DNA of 33,209 nucleotides from an uncultured Brachyspira sp. (GTDB lineage Bacteria; Spirochaetota; Brachyspiria; Brachyspirales; Brachyspiraceae): NCBI RefSeq assembly GCF_944390845.1, contig NZ_CALXRM010000034.1, positions 1 to 33,209 of the forward strand, read 5' to 3'. Shown piece by piece: positions 25,713 to 33,209 of this stretch (position 1 is its first letter; each line of letters starts with the position of its first letter). The notes under the pieces were generated by a model. It saw only the letters and a program-made list of their open reading frames with translations, ran no database searches and was not told where the DNA came from. The position numbers and the translations under genes were made by a program.

Positions 25713-27227
25713 TTATATAGTATTTCTTACAGTTAAAACACTGTATTTATTTACTATTTCTATATTCCACAATGTATTTACAGTATTCTTAAGAAAATTT
25801 TTATTATGACTTACTATTAATAAAGCACAATTAAAGCTGATAAGAGCTTCTTCAAGTCTTTCTATAGAGTCTATATCAAGATGATTGGTAGGTTCATCTA
25901 ATATTATTATATAAGGGTTTTGTAATACAGATAAACCAAGCATAATCTTTCTCATTTCTCCAGGGCTATGATTAGTTGAATTAATAACTGATTTTGGATT
26001 GCTTCCAAGTCTATTAACAAAACTCATTAAAAAACCTAATGATTCATAATCCAAAGACTTTATACTATTAAAAGTTTTATTCCATTCATCTCTATCAATA
26101 TCTTGAGGAATATATACTATTTTTTCTATGTTATTATTTTTCATAGTGTTTATTATATAATTAACCAAAGTAGTTTTTCCGCATCCATTCACACCTTGAA
26201 TACCTATTTTACTGTCACGTTCTATTAAAAGTTCTGAATGCTTCAAAATTATATTGTTTATTACAGTTTCTTCGGACTCTGCTAAATAGAATAAAAACTT
26301 TCCTTTATATTTTTCTCCTATGAACTCCATATTTAAAACTTCTCTTTTCTTTATATAGAGATTTTCTTTATCTGATACACTTTTATTATATAAACTTTTA
26401 GCCTGTTTAGCTTTTGTAGCAAGTCTTGAATCTTTTCCTGTAAGTCTTGCGGCATCCACTTTTCCTTTAGCATCATGATCTTTTTTATCTATATTTCTTT
26501 TACTTCCGCATTTGCTTTTTTTGGCATCTGATTCATTTTGAAGTTTTTTATATCTGTTTTCTAATATTTTAGTTTTCTTTTTACTTTCTTCATATAAACT
26601 TATTCGATAATCTTCTTCATTTTTCTCATATTCTCTGCATTGACTATAATTACCTATTCTTAATTTACAATTTCCATTTCTAATGAATATGCATTTGCTT
26701 ACCAATTCATCAAGAAAATCTATATCATGGCTTATTATTATAACTATACATTCAAGTCTTTTTATAATATTTATAAGCATATTTTTACATTCATTATCTA
26801 TATGATTAGTAGGTTCATCTAATACCAATATATCCGGATTAGTATAAAGTGCTGAAGCTATTTGAAGTCTTTTACGCTCTCCAAAACTTAAAGTATCAAA
26901 TCTGTACAAATAACTGCAGTCTAATTTAAATATAGAAATTAAATACCCTGAATATGAACTGTCATCATAAAATAAATTTTCAGCATTATACGGCAAAACT
27001 ACACATTCCTGATTGCAATAAGCACTTACAACATTTTTATTTGAATAATCTATAGAACCGCTTGAAGGTTTTAATAAACCTGTTATCAATTTAGCTAATG
27101 TTGTTTTACCAGCACCATTTTCCCCTACTATAGCGGTACATGAATTATCTATATGAAAAGAAACTCCATTTAATATATTATCTGAACTGTCATAAGAAAA
27201 TGAAACTTTATTGAATTTTATAAACAT
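25713..27227 (-). CDS. ABC-F family ATPase, possible ribosome protection protein
   Basis: A 504-aa soluble twin ABC protein of the ABC-F type. The first cassette has Walker A GENGAGKTT, signature LSFGERKRLQ and Walker B ILVLDEPTNHID. A charged linker of about 100 residues carries KKDHDAKGKVDAARLTGKDS, typical of antibiotic-resistance ABC-F proteins. The second cassette has GVNGCGKTT, a signature degenerate to HSPGEMRK and IILDEPTNHLD. There are no membrane spans, so it should act on the ribosome rather than as a transporter. Members give resistance to pleuromutilins, lincosamides and streptogramins; Brachyspira is known to carry such a gene (tva(A)), but identity with it cannot be confirmed here. 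AAGGGG lies before the ATG, behind its own strong promoter, and a MarR gene lies upstream. Confidence 0.88.
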   Translation of the reverse strand: MFIKFNKVSFSYDSSDNILNGVSFHIDNSCTAIVGENGAGKTTLAKLITGLLKPSSGSIDYSNKNVVSAYCNQECVVLPYNAENLFYDDSSYSGYLISIFKLDCSYLYRFDTLSFGERKRLQIASALYTNPDILVLDEPTNHIDNECKNMLINIIKRLECIVIIISHDIDFLDELVSKCIFIRNGNCKLRIGNYSQCREYEKNEEDYRISLYEESKKKTKILENRYKKLQNESDAKKSKCGSKRNIDKKDHDAKGKVDAARLTGKDSRLATKAKQAKSLYNKSVSDKENLYIKKREVLNMEFIGEKYKGKFLFYLAESEETVINNIILKHSELLIERDSKIGIQGVNGCGKTTLVNYIINTMKNNNIEKIVYIPQDIDRDEWNKTFNSIKSLDYESLGFLMSFVNRLGSNPKSVINSTNHSPGEMRKIMLGLSVLQNPYIIILDEPTNHLDIDSIERLEEALISFNCALLIVSHNKNFLKNTVNTLWNIEIVNKYSVLTVRNTI

Positions 27228-27305
27228 ATATCAACCCCTTAAAATAAATTGAATTAAGCTAAGATGCTTATTATTTTGGTTAATATACGTCTATCACATC
27301 GAATA

Positions 27306-27333
27306 ATTATATAATCAAATACATAAATGTCAA
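27306..27333 (-). promoter_or_regulatory. Consensus promoter of the ABC-F gene
   Basis: On the - strand a perfect TTGACA (27328-27333) and a perfect TATAAT (27306-27311) are 16 bases apart. The expected start is near 27299, leaving a leader of about 70 bases before the ABC-F gene. This is the best match to consensus seen in the window. Confidence 0.75.
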
Positions 27334-27358
27334 TTAGTATTGTTTTTATGATTTAAAA

Positions 27359-27805
27359 TTAAAATGGATTATTATCTTTATTATTTTGTAAATTGCTCAA
27401 AAGTTTTTCTATTATTAATACTAAAGTTTCTTTTTCTTTAACAGTCATATTCGAAAACATTATTGCATTATTTTTTTTAATATCTTCAAATACAATTTCT
27501 TTTAATTTCTTGCTTTTAGGCGTGAGGTATATTTCTTTATATCTTTTATCATCTGCACTTATTTTTCTTTTTATGAATCCCTTTTTCTCTAACCTATATA
27601 AGGTTCCGGCTATGGTAGGATTGCTTAAACCCAGAAATCCTTCTATATCTCTTTGATTTATAATTCTTTGCTCATTATGATATAGAAACATCAATATATC
27701 CATTTGAGATGCTGTTAACTTATGCCTCTCTAAAAACCTATTAAACCTATTATCTAAAGTTGTATGCAATTCCTTTATTAACTTTCCAATAAAAATGTCT
27801 TCCAT
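27359..27805 (-). CDS. MarR family transcriptional regulator
   Basis: A 148-aa winged-helix regulator of the MarR family. LTASQMDILMFLYHN, the recognition-helix region NQRDIEGFLGLSNPTIAGTL, then RLEKKGFIKRKISADDKRYKEIYLT (wing with the typical DDKR/R pair) are all present, flanked by dimerisation helices. I use the ATG at 27805; a TTG at 27814 with GAGG 4 bases upstream is an alternative. A 14-bp perfect palindrome lies about 40 bases upstream, probably an autoregulatory operator. The ABC-F gene follows on the same strand after 131 bases with its own promoter, so this protein may control it. Confidence 0.92.
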   Translation of the reverse strand: MEDIFIGKLIKELHTTLDNRFNRFLERHKLTASQMDILMFLYHNEQRIINQRDIEGFLGLSNPTIAGTLYRLEKKGFIKRKISADDKRYKEIYLTPKSKKLKEIVFEDIKKNNAIMFSNMTVKEKETLVLIIEKLLSNLQNNKDNNPF

Positions 27806-27842
27806 AAACCTCAATAATCCTCAACTTTTAATGTTGTAATTG

Positions 27843-27856
27843 TACTATTAATAGTA
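27843..27856. promoter_or_regulatory. Perfect palindrome, probable MarR operator
   Basis: TACTATTAATAGTA is its own reverse complement and lies 38-51 bases upstream of the MarR start. The position and size suit a MarR dimer site. Confidence 0.5.
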
Positions 27857-27894
27857 TATAAATTTTTGTACAAAAAACAAGAACTTTAAATTTA

Positions 27895-29496
27895 TTAGTT
27901 ATCCAAATATGAATAAGAGAATTTATATTGAGCAAAAGGAATATAAAATACATCTTTTAATTGAGGGCTTTTTAATACAGCAGGTTCAAAATAAGCTATA
28001 GGTATTATAACAGCCTCATCTTCTATTAAAATTTTCTCAGCCTTATGTAATTCTCTCATTCTTATATTCTGATCTATAATTTTTGAAGCTATGCTTATTG
28101 CCTCATCAAAAGCAGCATTTGTAAATAATGAATGGTTTTTATATGAATAGCTTACAAACATACCTAAAAAAGTTGTAGGGTCATTATAGCTTCCTGTCCA
28201 GCTTGCAGCAGCCATAGTATAATTTCTTTCCGTTCTGAATGCATGTATAAAAGGAGCAAATTCCATTTGAGTAAGTTTTACATCTATGCCCAAATTAACC
28301 TTCCACATATTCTGAACTGCCTCAAACATAGGTATATCATTGCTGAAAGTAATAAAGAATTCTAATACTGGGAAATTTTCTCCATTAGGATATCCAGCTT
28401 CAGCCATTAATCTTTTAGCCTCTGCAACATTCTTTTGATAATCTTCTTTATTAGTGCTTATATATTCCCCAGCATTATCTCTGAAATACCCTTCAACATC
28501 AGTAACACCCCAAGGAACCAAAGCACCGGCTGGTTTTCCTGATTTTAATACATTATCAACTATATAATTTCTGTCTATGGCAAGAGATAATGCCTTTCTT
28601 ACCCTTTTATCTTTCAAAGTTTCATTAGTAGTATTCAAAGCATAATATTGAGTTCCTATTCTAGTGGCAATATCAATAAAACCCTCTTTCTTTAAAGTAT
28701 CTATATCTTGATATGGAAATTGATCCGAAAAATGTAAAGAACCTTCTTTAACTCCGGCTACCGCAGAAGTAGGATTGTCCATAAGAACGAATTTTATTTT
28801 TTCAGCAACTATAGTATCTTTATTCCAATAATTAGTATTCTTAACTACTGTAATGCTCTGATCAGGCTTTCTCTCCTGTAAAAGAAATGCCCCATTTCCT
28901 ATACAAGTTTTAGGATTTCTAGTCCAATTATCAGGATCCTTTTCAACCATATCCTTTCTAACTGGAGAAAATACCGGAAGATTTACCAATTCCAAGAAAT
29001 AAGCTGTAGGATATTCCAATTTTACCTCTAAAGTATAATCATCTATAGCCTTTATTCCAAATTCATCAACAGGCATATATCCTCCATTAACATTAGAAAA
29101 ATTCAATATAGGCTCAAATAAATAACTAGGTTCGCTTGCTGTTTTAGGATCAACAACTCTTTTCCAAGAATATTCAAAATCAGCCGCAGTTAAAGGTTTT
29201 CCGTCTGACCATTTACCATTAGTTCTTAAATGAAATACATATGTTAAGCCATCTTCAGATATTTCCCAGCTCTCTGCAGCTCCTGGCTGAATAGCTATAT
29301 CTTTATATTTTGTAGTTAAACATTCAAATAAATGCGTTACATAAGTAGAACCTTGTAATGTTATATTTAATGCTGGGTCTATAGTTTTAGGTTCTCCTCC
29401 TAAATTAACGTATATTGTATTATCATCAATATTTTTCTTAGATGAACATGAAATAAAAATAAAAACTAATATTAAAATAAAATAAAGCTTTTTCAT
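27895..29496 (-). CDS. Peptide ABC transporter substrate-binding lipoprotein (OppA type)
   Basis: A 533-aa solute-binding protein of the SBP_bac_5 family that captures oligopeptides for an Opp/Dpp importer. The signal peptide MKKLYFILILVFIFIS ends at lipidated Cys17 (FISC). Family landmarks are GGEPKTIDPALN, the SWEISEDGLTYVFHLR strand, LTAADFEYSWKRVVDPKTAS and VRKALSLAIDRNYIVDNVL. I chose the ATG at 29496; another at 29508 adds four residues. No permease or ATPase genes are next to it, so it probably uses a transporter encoded elsewhere. An M20 amidohydrolase gene lies just upstream on the same strand. Confidence 0.95.
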   Translation of the reverse strand: MKKLYFILILVFIFISCSSKKNIDDNTIYVNLGGEPKTIDPALNITLQGSTYVTHLFECLTTKYKDIAIQPGAAESWEISEDGLTYVFHLRTNGKWSDGKPLTAADFEYSWKRVVDPKTASEPSYLFEPILNFSNVNGGYMPVDEFGIKAIDDYTLEVKLEYPTAYFLELVNLPVFSPVRKDMVEKDPDNWTRNPKTCIGNGAFLLQERKPDQSITVVKNTNYWNKDTIVAEKIKFVLMDNPTSAVAGVKEGSLHFSDQFPYQDIDTLKKEGFIDIATRIGTQYYALNTTNETLKDKRVRKALSLAIDRNYIVDNVLKSGKPAGALVPWGVTDVEGYFRDNAGEYISTNKEDYQKNVAEAKRLMAEAGYPNGENFPVLEFFITFSNDIPMFEAVQNMWKVNLGIDVKLTQMEFAPFIHAFRTERNYTMAAASWTGSYNDPTTFLGMFVSYSYKNHSLFTNAAFDEAISIASKIIDQNIRMRELHKAEKILIEDEAVIIPIAYFEPAVLKSPQLKDVFYIPFAQYKFSYSYLDN

Positions 29497-29598
29497 CGTA
29501 CCCACCATTAGTATATTTTTTATTTGGAATTATATTTCATAATAAACTATTGTCAACTATAAATTAATTTTGTTATTATTAATATATATTTACTATTT

Positions 29599-30816
29599 TT
29601 ATCTCTCTCTGCCTATAGGAAATAATTCTCTTTTTGCATAACTCTCATAAAGGTTCATTATCTGTAAAGTAAGTCCTATTTCTATACAATCCTCATCTAC
29701 ATCGAATAATCCATTATGTGCCTTATGTACTATTCCAATTTTTTCATTCCTTGAACCTATATTAAAAAATGCTCCAGGCTTATTCTGAATAAAAAATGAA
29801 AAATCTTCTGAACCTAATGAAGGTGTCAATTTTAATACTCTTTTTTCTCCGAGAAAATTAACAGCATTATTTCTTACTATATTTGAAGCATCTTTCCAAT
29901 TAACAAGACTTGCAAAATAAACTAATTCTATAAACTCAGCATCTCCGTCAAATGAATTAGATACGCATTTTATTAATTTTTTTATTCTGTTTTTTATTGT
30001 TAACATAACACTTTCTTTTAAAGCTCTTATAGTTCCTGTTATCTCTACATAATCGCATATAATATTTGTTGCAGTTCCTCCATTGATAGTTCCTATTGTA
30101 ATAACGGCACTATCTTCAGCATTCACATTCCTGCTTATTATAGTTTGTAAATCATTTATTATTTTTGAAGATATAACTATAGCATCTATACCGCTTGCAG
30201 GATTTGCTCCATGTGCACTTTTTCCATAAACTTTTATTTTAAAATCCAAACAGCTTGCATTAACTATATTATCATTTATTTGAATATACCCTATTTCGGT
30301 ACTTGAAGAAACATGAAGCCCATATATTACATTAACATTTTCCAATGCATTTTCTTTCATCATAGGTAAAGCACCGCCTACACTTTCTTCTGCAGGCTGG
30401 AAAATTAATCTGACATTACAAGGAGGAATTATTTTTTCATCGCTAGTATTTGAAAATATATATCCCATTCCAATATTTATTGCAGTATGAACATCATGTC
30501 CGCAAGCATGACATACACCTTCATTCTTTGAAGCATAATCACAATGCTTTAAATCATCAATAGGCAAAGCGTCCATATCTGACCTAAAAGCTACTGTAAA
30601 ACTTTTATCTTTTCCTTCAATATCTGCTATAACTCCAGTACCCGCTACTTTTGTTCTATGCTTTATACCATTATATTCTAAATTTTCTGATACAACATTC
30701 ATAGTTCTATATTCATGATTAGATAATTCAGGATATGAATGTATATCTCTGCGTATATCAATTAATTTTTGTTTTATAAATTTTATTCTTTTCTTTATTA
30801 AGTCTAACTCTTTCAT
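29599..30816 (-). CDS. M20 family metal-dependent amidohydrolase
   Basis: A 405-aa enzyme of the M20D family (N-acyl-amino-acid amidohydrolase, hippurate or indoleacetyl-amino-acid hydrolase type). RRDIHSYPELSNHEYRT opens the domain. Metal ligands lie in HACGHDVHTA, FQPAEESVGGA carries the catalytic Glu, and GLHVS and the late HKAHNGLFDVDEDC complete the site. A dimerisation domain sits between the two halves. The start is the ATG at 30816; a TTG at 30828 is possible. It probably deacylates amino acids or peptides in the cytoplasm, and could share a nutritional role with the following OppA-type gene (103-base gap, no terminator seen). Confidence 0.94.
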   Translation of the reverse strand: MKELDLIKKRIKFIKQKLIDIRRDIHSYPELSNHEYRTMNVVSENLEYNGIKHRTKVAGTGVIADIEGKDKSFTVAFRSDMDALPIDDLKHCDYASKNEGVCHACGHDVHTAINIGMGYIFSNTSDEKIIPPCNVRLIFQPAEESVGGALPMMKENALENVNVIYGLHVSSSTEIGYIQINDNIVNASCLDFKIKVYGKSAHGANPASGIDAIVISSKIINDLQTIISRNVNAEDSAVITIGTINGGTATNIICDYVEITGTIRALKESVMLTIKNRIKKLIKCVSNSFDGDAEFIELVYFASLVNWKDASNIVRNNAVNFLGEKRVLKLTPSLGSEDFSFFIQNKPGAFFNIGSRNEKIGIVHKAHNGLFDVDEDCIEIGLTLQIMNLYESYAKRELFPIGRER

Positions 30817-30960
30817 AATTATTACCAAATATCAATTATATTTATAAAATACTAATATAATTATTTTTTATTATTATTCAAGTTTATAATAAAGAAATAT
30901 TGATAATTAATTTTTTTTATTATAAAATTACACACAAAAATATACTAAAAGGAGTTGAAA

Positions 30961-32046
30961 ATGAAAAAAGACATTTTCACAAGCTCTATAGGCATTATAA
31001 TAGCTGGTGCTGTTATAGGGGCTATAGCTGCTTGGCTCTCTGTAATGGGCAATCCTGCTAATATGGGTATATGTATTGCATGTTTTACCCGCGATTTAGC
31101 AGGAGCTGTCGGTTTGCATAGAGCAGCTGCGGTTCAATATATAAGACCCGAATTAATAGGGCTTATTATTGGTGCCACAATATCAGCAGTACTCTCTAAA
31201 GAATTCGTTCCTAAGGGAGGAAGCTCACCTATTATAAGATTCTGTTTAGGTTTCTTTGCTATGATCGGTGCTTTAGTTTTTCTAGGATGTCCTTGGAGAA
31301 CTTTGCTAAGAGTAGCAGGAGGAGACATTAACGGAATATTTGGTTTAATAGGTATTATTATAGGCGGAGGAATAGGAGTTTTCTTCTGGAAACAAAATTT
31401 CTCTTTAGGTCAGCCAAAAGCTTATAAAAATAAGTTAGTTGGTTTCTTGCCATTAGTTATATCAATAATACTTTTAATATTATTATTGTCAAAAACTAAA
31501 TTCTCTGAAGGCGGCCCAATATTCTTTTCTGAATCTGGTCCAGGAAGTATGAAAGCCCCTATAGTTATAGCTTTAATAGCTTCTATAATAATAGGATTCA
31601 TAGCTCAAAAATCAAGATTCTGCACTGTAGGCGGACTTAGAGATGGTATATTTATGAAAGATTTCCATATGACTAAAGGCGTTATAGCTTTTATTGCTGC
31701 TGCTTTGATAGTAAACATAATAACAGGCAGATTTGCTTTTTCTATGGAGAATCAACCAATAGCCCATACAAATATTTTATGGAATGTCGTATCAATGATA
31801 CTTACAGGTTTAGCATTTACTTTAGGTACAGGCTGTCCTGGAAGACAAATGATACAATCTGCGGAAGGTAATATGGACAGTTTCATTTTTGTTATAGGTA
31901 TGTTAGTTGGTGCTGGATTTGCTCATAACTTTAATTTGGCAAGTTCAACTGCAGGACCTACAGTATATGGAATGGGAGCTGTTATTTCAGGTTTAGTATT
32001 TTGTATAATCATTGGCTTCACAATGAAAGAAAATACAGCCAGCTGA
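30961..32046 (+). CDS. yedE: YedE-type (YeeE/YedE family) sulfur/selenium transporter
   Basis: A 361-aa integral membrane protein of the YeeE/YedE family, 9-10 hydrophobic spans, of the subgroup annotated as selenium metabolism membrane protein YedE/FdhT. NPANMGICIACFTRDLAG, GLHRAAAVQYIRPE, FLGCPWRTLLR and GTGCPGRQMIQ are the conserved cysteine-containing motifs thought to hand on sulfur or selenium. AGGAG lies 6 bases before the ATG at 30961; a TTG two codons earlier is less likely. A TusA/YedF-like gene follows after 290 bases, the usual partner of this transporter type. Confidence 0.93.
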   Translation: MKKDIFTSSIGIIIAGAVIGAIAAWLSVMGNPANMGICIACFTRDLAGAVGLHRAAAVQYIRPELIGLIIGATISAVLSKEFVPKGGSSPIIRFCLGFFAMIGALVFLGCPWRTLLRVAGGDINGIFGLIGIIIGGGIGVFFWKQNFSLGQPKAYKNKLVGFLPLVISIILLILLLSKTKFSEGGPIFFSESGPGSMKAPIVIALIASIIIGFIAQKSRFCTVGGLRDGIFMKDFHMTKGVIAFIAAALIVNIITGRFAFSMENQPIAHTNILWNVVSMILTGLAFTLGTGCPGRQMIQSAEGNMDSFIFVIGMLVGAGFAHNFNLASSTAGPTVYGMGAVISGLVFCIIIGFTMKENTAS

Positions 32047-32055
32047 TATTACTTA

Positions 32056-32102
32056 TTGTGCAGCAGGTTGTTGTCATTATATAAAAGAAATATACTGCAC
32101 AA
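32056..32102 (+). terminator. Possible weak terminator after yedE
   Basis: TTGTGCAG (32056-32063) and CTGCACAA (32095-32102) pair perfectly, followed two bases later by five Ts. The 31-base loop is long, so efficiency is doubtful; partial read-through into the downstream gene is possible. Confidence 0.35.
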
Positions 32103-32126
32103 AATTTTTGGAAGTTATATAATGAA

Positions 32127-32190
32127 CTCTGCCTCTACCTTGCATTATTAAAACTAGGTAAGGTTGTGATAATACGAGGTAGCGGCAGAG
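32127..32190 (+). promoter_or_regulatory. Long RNA-like hairpin between yedE and the yedF-like gene
   Basis: CTCTGCC (32127-32133) pairs with GGCAGAG (32184-32190). After one mismatch CTACCT (32135-32140) pairs with AGGTAG (32077+100 to 32082+100, that is 32177-32182). AT-rich pairs with few mismatches then continue to a six-base loop AGGTAA at 32156-32161. The stem is close to 29 bp. It is much GC richer at its base than the surroundings. No T run follows, so it is not an ordinary terminator. It could be a leader structure for the yedF-like gene, a processing site, or a palindromic repeat. Confidence 0.6.
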
Positions 32191-32336
32191 GTTATAATAA
32201 AAAGAATATTTAGATATATAAATCTAATGCTTATTATAATAGTTACGGCTTCTTATAAAAGTTTGTTTTAAGTATATTTCACTAAAAATATTATGGTTTC
32301 TTAATCCATAATTTAATATTAAAAAAAGGATTTATT

Positions 32337-32570
32337 ATGCCAGAAACTATTAAAGTAGATACAAGAGGAATGTCATGTTCTCAAGCATCTTTTCAGGCTA
32401 AATGTGCAGCTATCAATAACACAGAATTAAATACTATTATAGAGGTATTGGTAAGCGGACATTCAAGCTGTGAAAGTGTGATCAGAGGCTGTGTAAAATA
32501 CGGCTATGAAGGAAGCTTTGAACATATAGAAAATGAAGATATACTTGTAACTTTAAAAAAAGTAAAGTGA
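32337..32570 (+). CDS. TusA/SirA-like (YedF-type) small sulfur-relay protein
   Basis: A 77-aa TusA/SirA-fold protein. VDTRGMSCSQASFQAKCAA matches the first strand, active-site loop and helix of TusA/YedF. The usual Cys-Pro-x-Pro is here Cys-Ser-Gln-Ala, keeping only the cysteine (Cys13). VLVSGHSSCESVIRGCVKYGY and the final VTLKKV strand complete the two-layer fold. AGGA lies 6 bases before the ATG. Pairing with yedE suggests transfer of sulfur or selenium from the transporter. It is close in size to TusA (about 81 aa). The extra cysteines could also take part. Confidence 0.85.
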   Translation: MPETIKVDTRGMSCSQASFQAKCAAINNTELNTIIEVLVSGHSSCESVIRGCVKYGYEGSFEHIENEDILVTLKKVK

Positions 32571-32584
32571 TATTTTTATTATCA

Positions 32585-32910
32585 ATACTAAAATTTTTTA
32601 AGTTTGTCAACCGCGAACCGTTACAGTAGGTATGCTTCGCAGGCACCTTCCCGCACGGTAACGCTCAACCTTATCAAACGCCAACTATACGCGACCGAAC
32701 GAAGTGAGGAAGTACCCGACGGGTATGCGGATGATTACTTTTCATTTTTCAAAAAATTACATTATATAGCCCACCCAAACCCGCCCTTATTATTAAACAA
32801 ACATTTTTTAAAGAATAAGCCTGCAAATCTAATTTTTTTTGTACGAGCTGTACCACCACCCCGCACAGTAACGCTCAACATTATCAAACGCAAATATTAA
32901 GTGCGGCTGA
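32585..32910. repeat. GC-richer mosaic of short repeats
   Basis: This gene-free stretch after the yedF-like gene begins TTTTTTAAGTTTGTCAACCG, like the left end of the dispersed repeats at 2687 and 24776. It then holds a unit CCGCACGGTAACGCTCAACC plus TTATCAAACGC (32651-32681), which recurs at 32861-32891 and 33084-33114. Between them are GC-rich bits and an AT-rich filler. A 98-codon ORF at 32604-32900 merely translates these repeats and is not taken as a gene. Confidence 0.7.
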
Positions 32911-33159
32911 TTACTCTTTAATTTTCTTCTCCTTAAAAGTTAATAACTTATCTCTGTAGTATTTGTATTGCTTCTTACGCATTTCAATTTCCGCAGGCAA
33001 ACCTGAACTAATGTCATTACATAAAGCGTCAAAACGGTCTAATATTTTAACTATGCGTTCCTGATACTCGCCGTATCGGCTTCCCGCACGGTAACGCTCA
33101 ACCTTATCAAACGCAAATATTAAGTGCGGCTGATTACTCTTTAATTTTCTTCTCCTCAA
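32911..33159 (-). pseudogene. hsdS: Type I restriction specificity subunit fragment (HsdS 3' end)
   Basis: The frame encodes [18 protein letters not shown], then [20 protein letters not shown] and KLLTFKEKK. This is the conserved C-terminal coiled-coil region of HsdS subunits, which holds the two target-recognition domains apart and binds HsdM. A complete HsdS is about 400 aa; here there are only about 60 recognisable residues, with no target-recognition domain. The frame opens at a TTG (33159) inside the upstream repeat copy, out of frame with that copy's hsdS end. Residues before YQERI come from the short repeat ([11 protein letters not shown]). It is thus a duplicated tail, not a working gene; translation is doubtful. 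Confidence 0.75.
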
Positions 33160-33209
33160 AAGTTAGTAATTTATCTCTATAATATTCATATTGTTTTTTA
33201 CGCATTTCA
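33134..33209 (-). pseudogene. hsdS: Second HsdS C-terminal end, running off the window
   Basis: On the - strand the bases from the window edge read [20 protein letters not shown] and end KIKE with TAA at 33134-33136. These are the last ~24 residues of another HsdS copy, in a different frame from the fragment at 32911. It may be the end of an intact hsdS gene beyond the edge or a further fragment; the window does not decide. Confidence 0.65.

Larger units (their letters stand above)
32861..33209. repeat. Tandem direct repeat, 223-base period
   Basis: Bases 32861-32986 and 33084-33209 are the same 126-base sequence with a few substitutions, offset by 223 bases. The second copy is cut by the window edge. 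Each copy carries the stop codon and last codons of an hsdS-like reading frame on the - strand. Confidence 0.9.

Noticed and set aside
32047-32125. Cysteine-rich reading frame (CAAGCCHYIKEIYC) after yedE
   Set aside because: No start codon is available in that frame after the last stop, and the same bases form the terminator-like stem at 32056-32102.
32604-32900. 98-codon ORF on the + strand
   Set aside because: It translates short DNA repeats ([10 protein letters not shown]-like segments occur twice), has no ribosome site and no recognisable domain.
32651-33209. Repeats near the right edge as a CRISPR array
   Set aside because: Three irregularly spaced units of unequal extent, with coding sequence inside the repeat; no regular short spacers.

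Overview
The window looks like chromosomal DNA of an anaerobic spirochaete of the genus Brachyspira. The evidence is very low G+C, the standard code with TGA used as a stop, many lipoprotein or peptide-binding genes, and protein sequences of Brachyspira character. This assignment rests on recognition, not on a database search. No rRNA, tRNA or CRISPR array was seen.

Layout. 100-2198 (- strand): a VOC protein and a lipoprotein amidohydrolase. 2285-3131: a hairpin, a dGTPase gene cut short, and two inverted copies of a dispersed intergenic repeat. 3258-8932 (+): a multi-pass membrane protein, another repeat copy, and full-length purL. 9008-9934 (-): an FkbM-type methyltransferase preceded by a pentanucleotide tandem repeat that could vary in copy number. 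10066-11715 (+): twin HAD phosphatases. 11710-13762: an HxlR regulator, an SDR gene broken by one base in a G run, and an NAD(P)-binding protein with three inverted repeats upstream. 13787-17521 (-): pyrG and an S9 peptidase.

17547-22382 (-): the order of transcription is ybaB/ebfC, recR, psuK, psuG, then a tightly coupled pair of an AAA/OLD-like ATPase and a small PD-(D/E)XK-like nuclease. That pair resembles an ATPase-nuclease defence module I cannot match to a named system, and the end of the nuclease appears frameshifted. 22557-24625 (+): a CsgG/FlgT-like protein fused to a putative outer-membrane barrel, overlapping a small membrane partner.

24776-25104 is another copy of the intergenic repeat. 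25123-30816 (-): an FtsB/DivIC-like protein, an ABC-F ATPase with a near-consensus promoter behind a MarR regulator, an OppA-type lipoprotein, and an M20 amidohydrolase. The last two suggest peptide scavenging. 30961-32570 (+): a YedE-type transporter and a TusA/YedF-like protein, separated by a long RNA-like hairpin. From 32585 to the edge there is a GC-richer mosaic of short repeats holding tandem fragments of the 3' end of a type I restriction specificity gene (hsdS), which probably continues beyond the window.

The most notable signals are the ATPase-nuclease pair, the hsdS tandem fragments, the CTTGG repeat, the single-base frameshift in the SDR gene, the dispersed repeat that has truncated dgt, and the hairpin between yedE and yedF.
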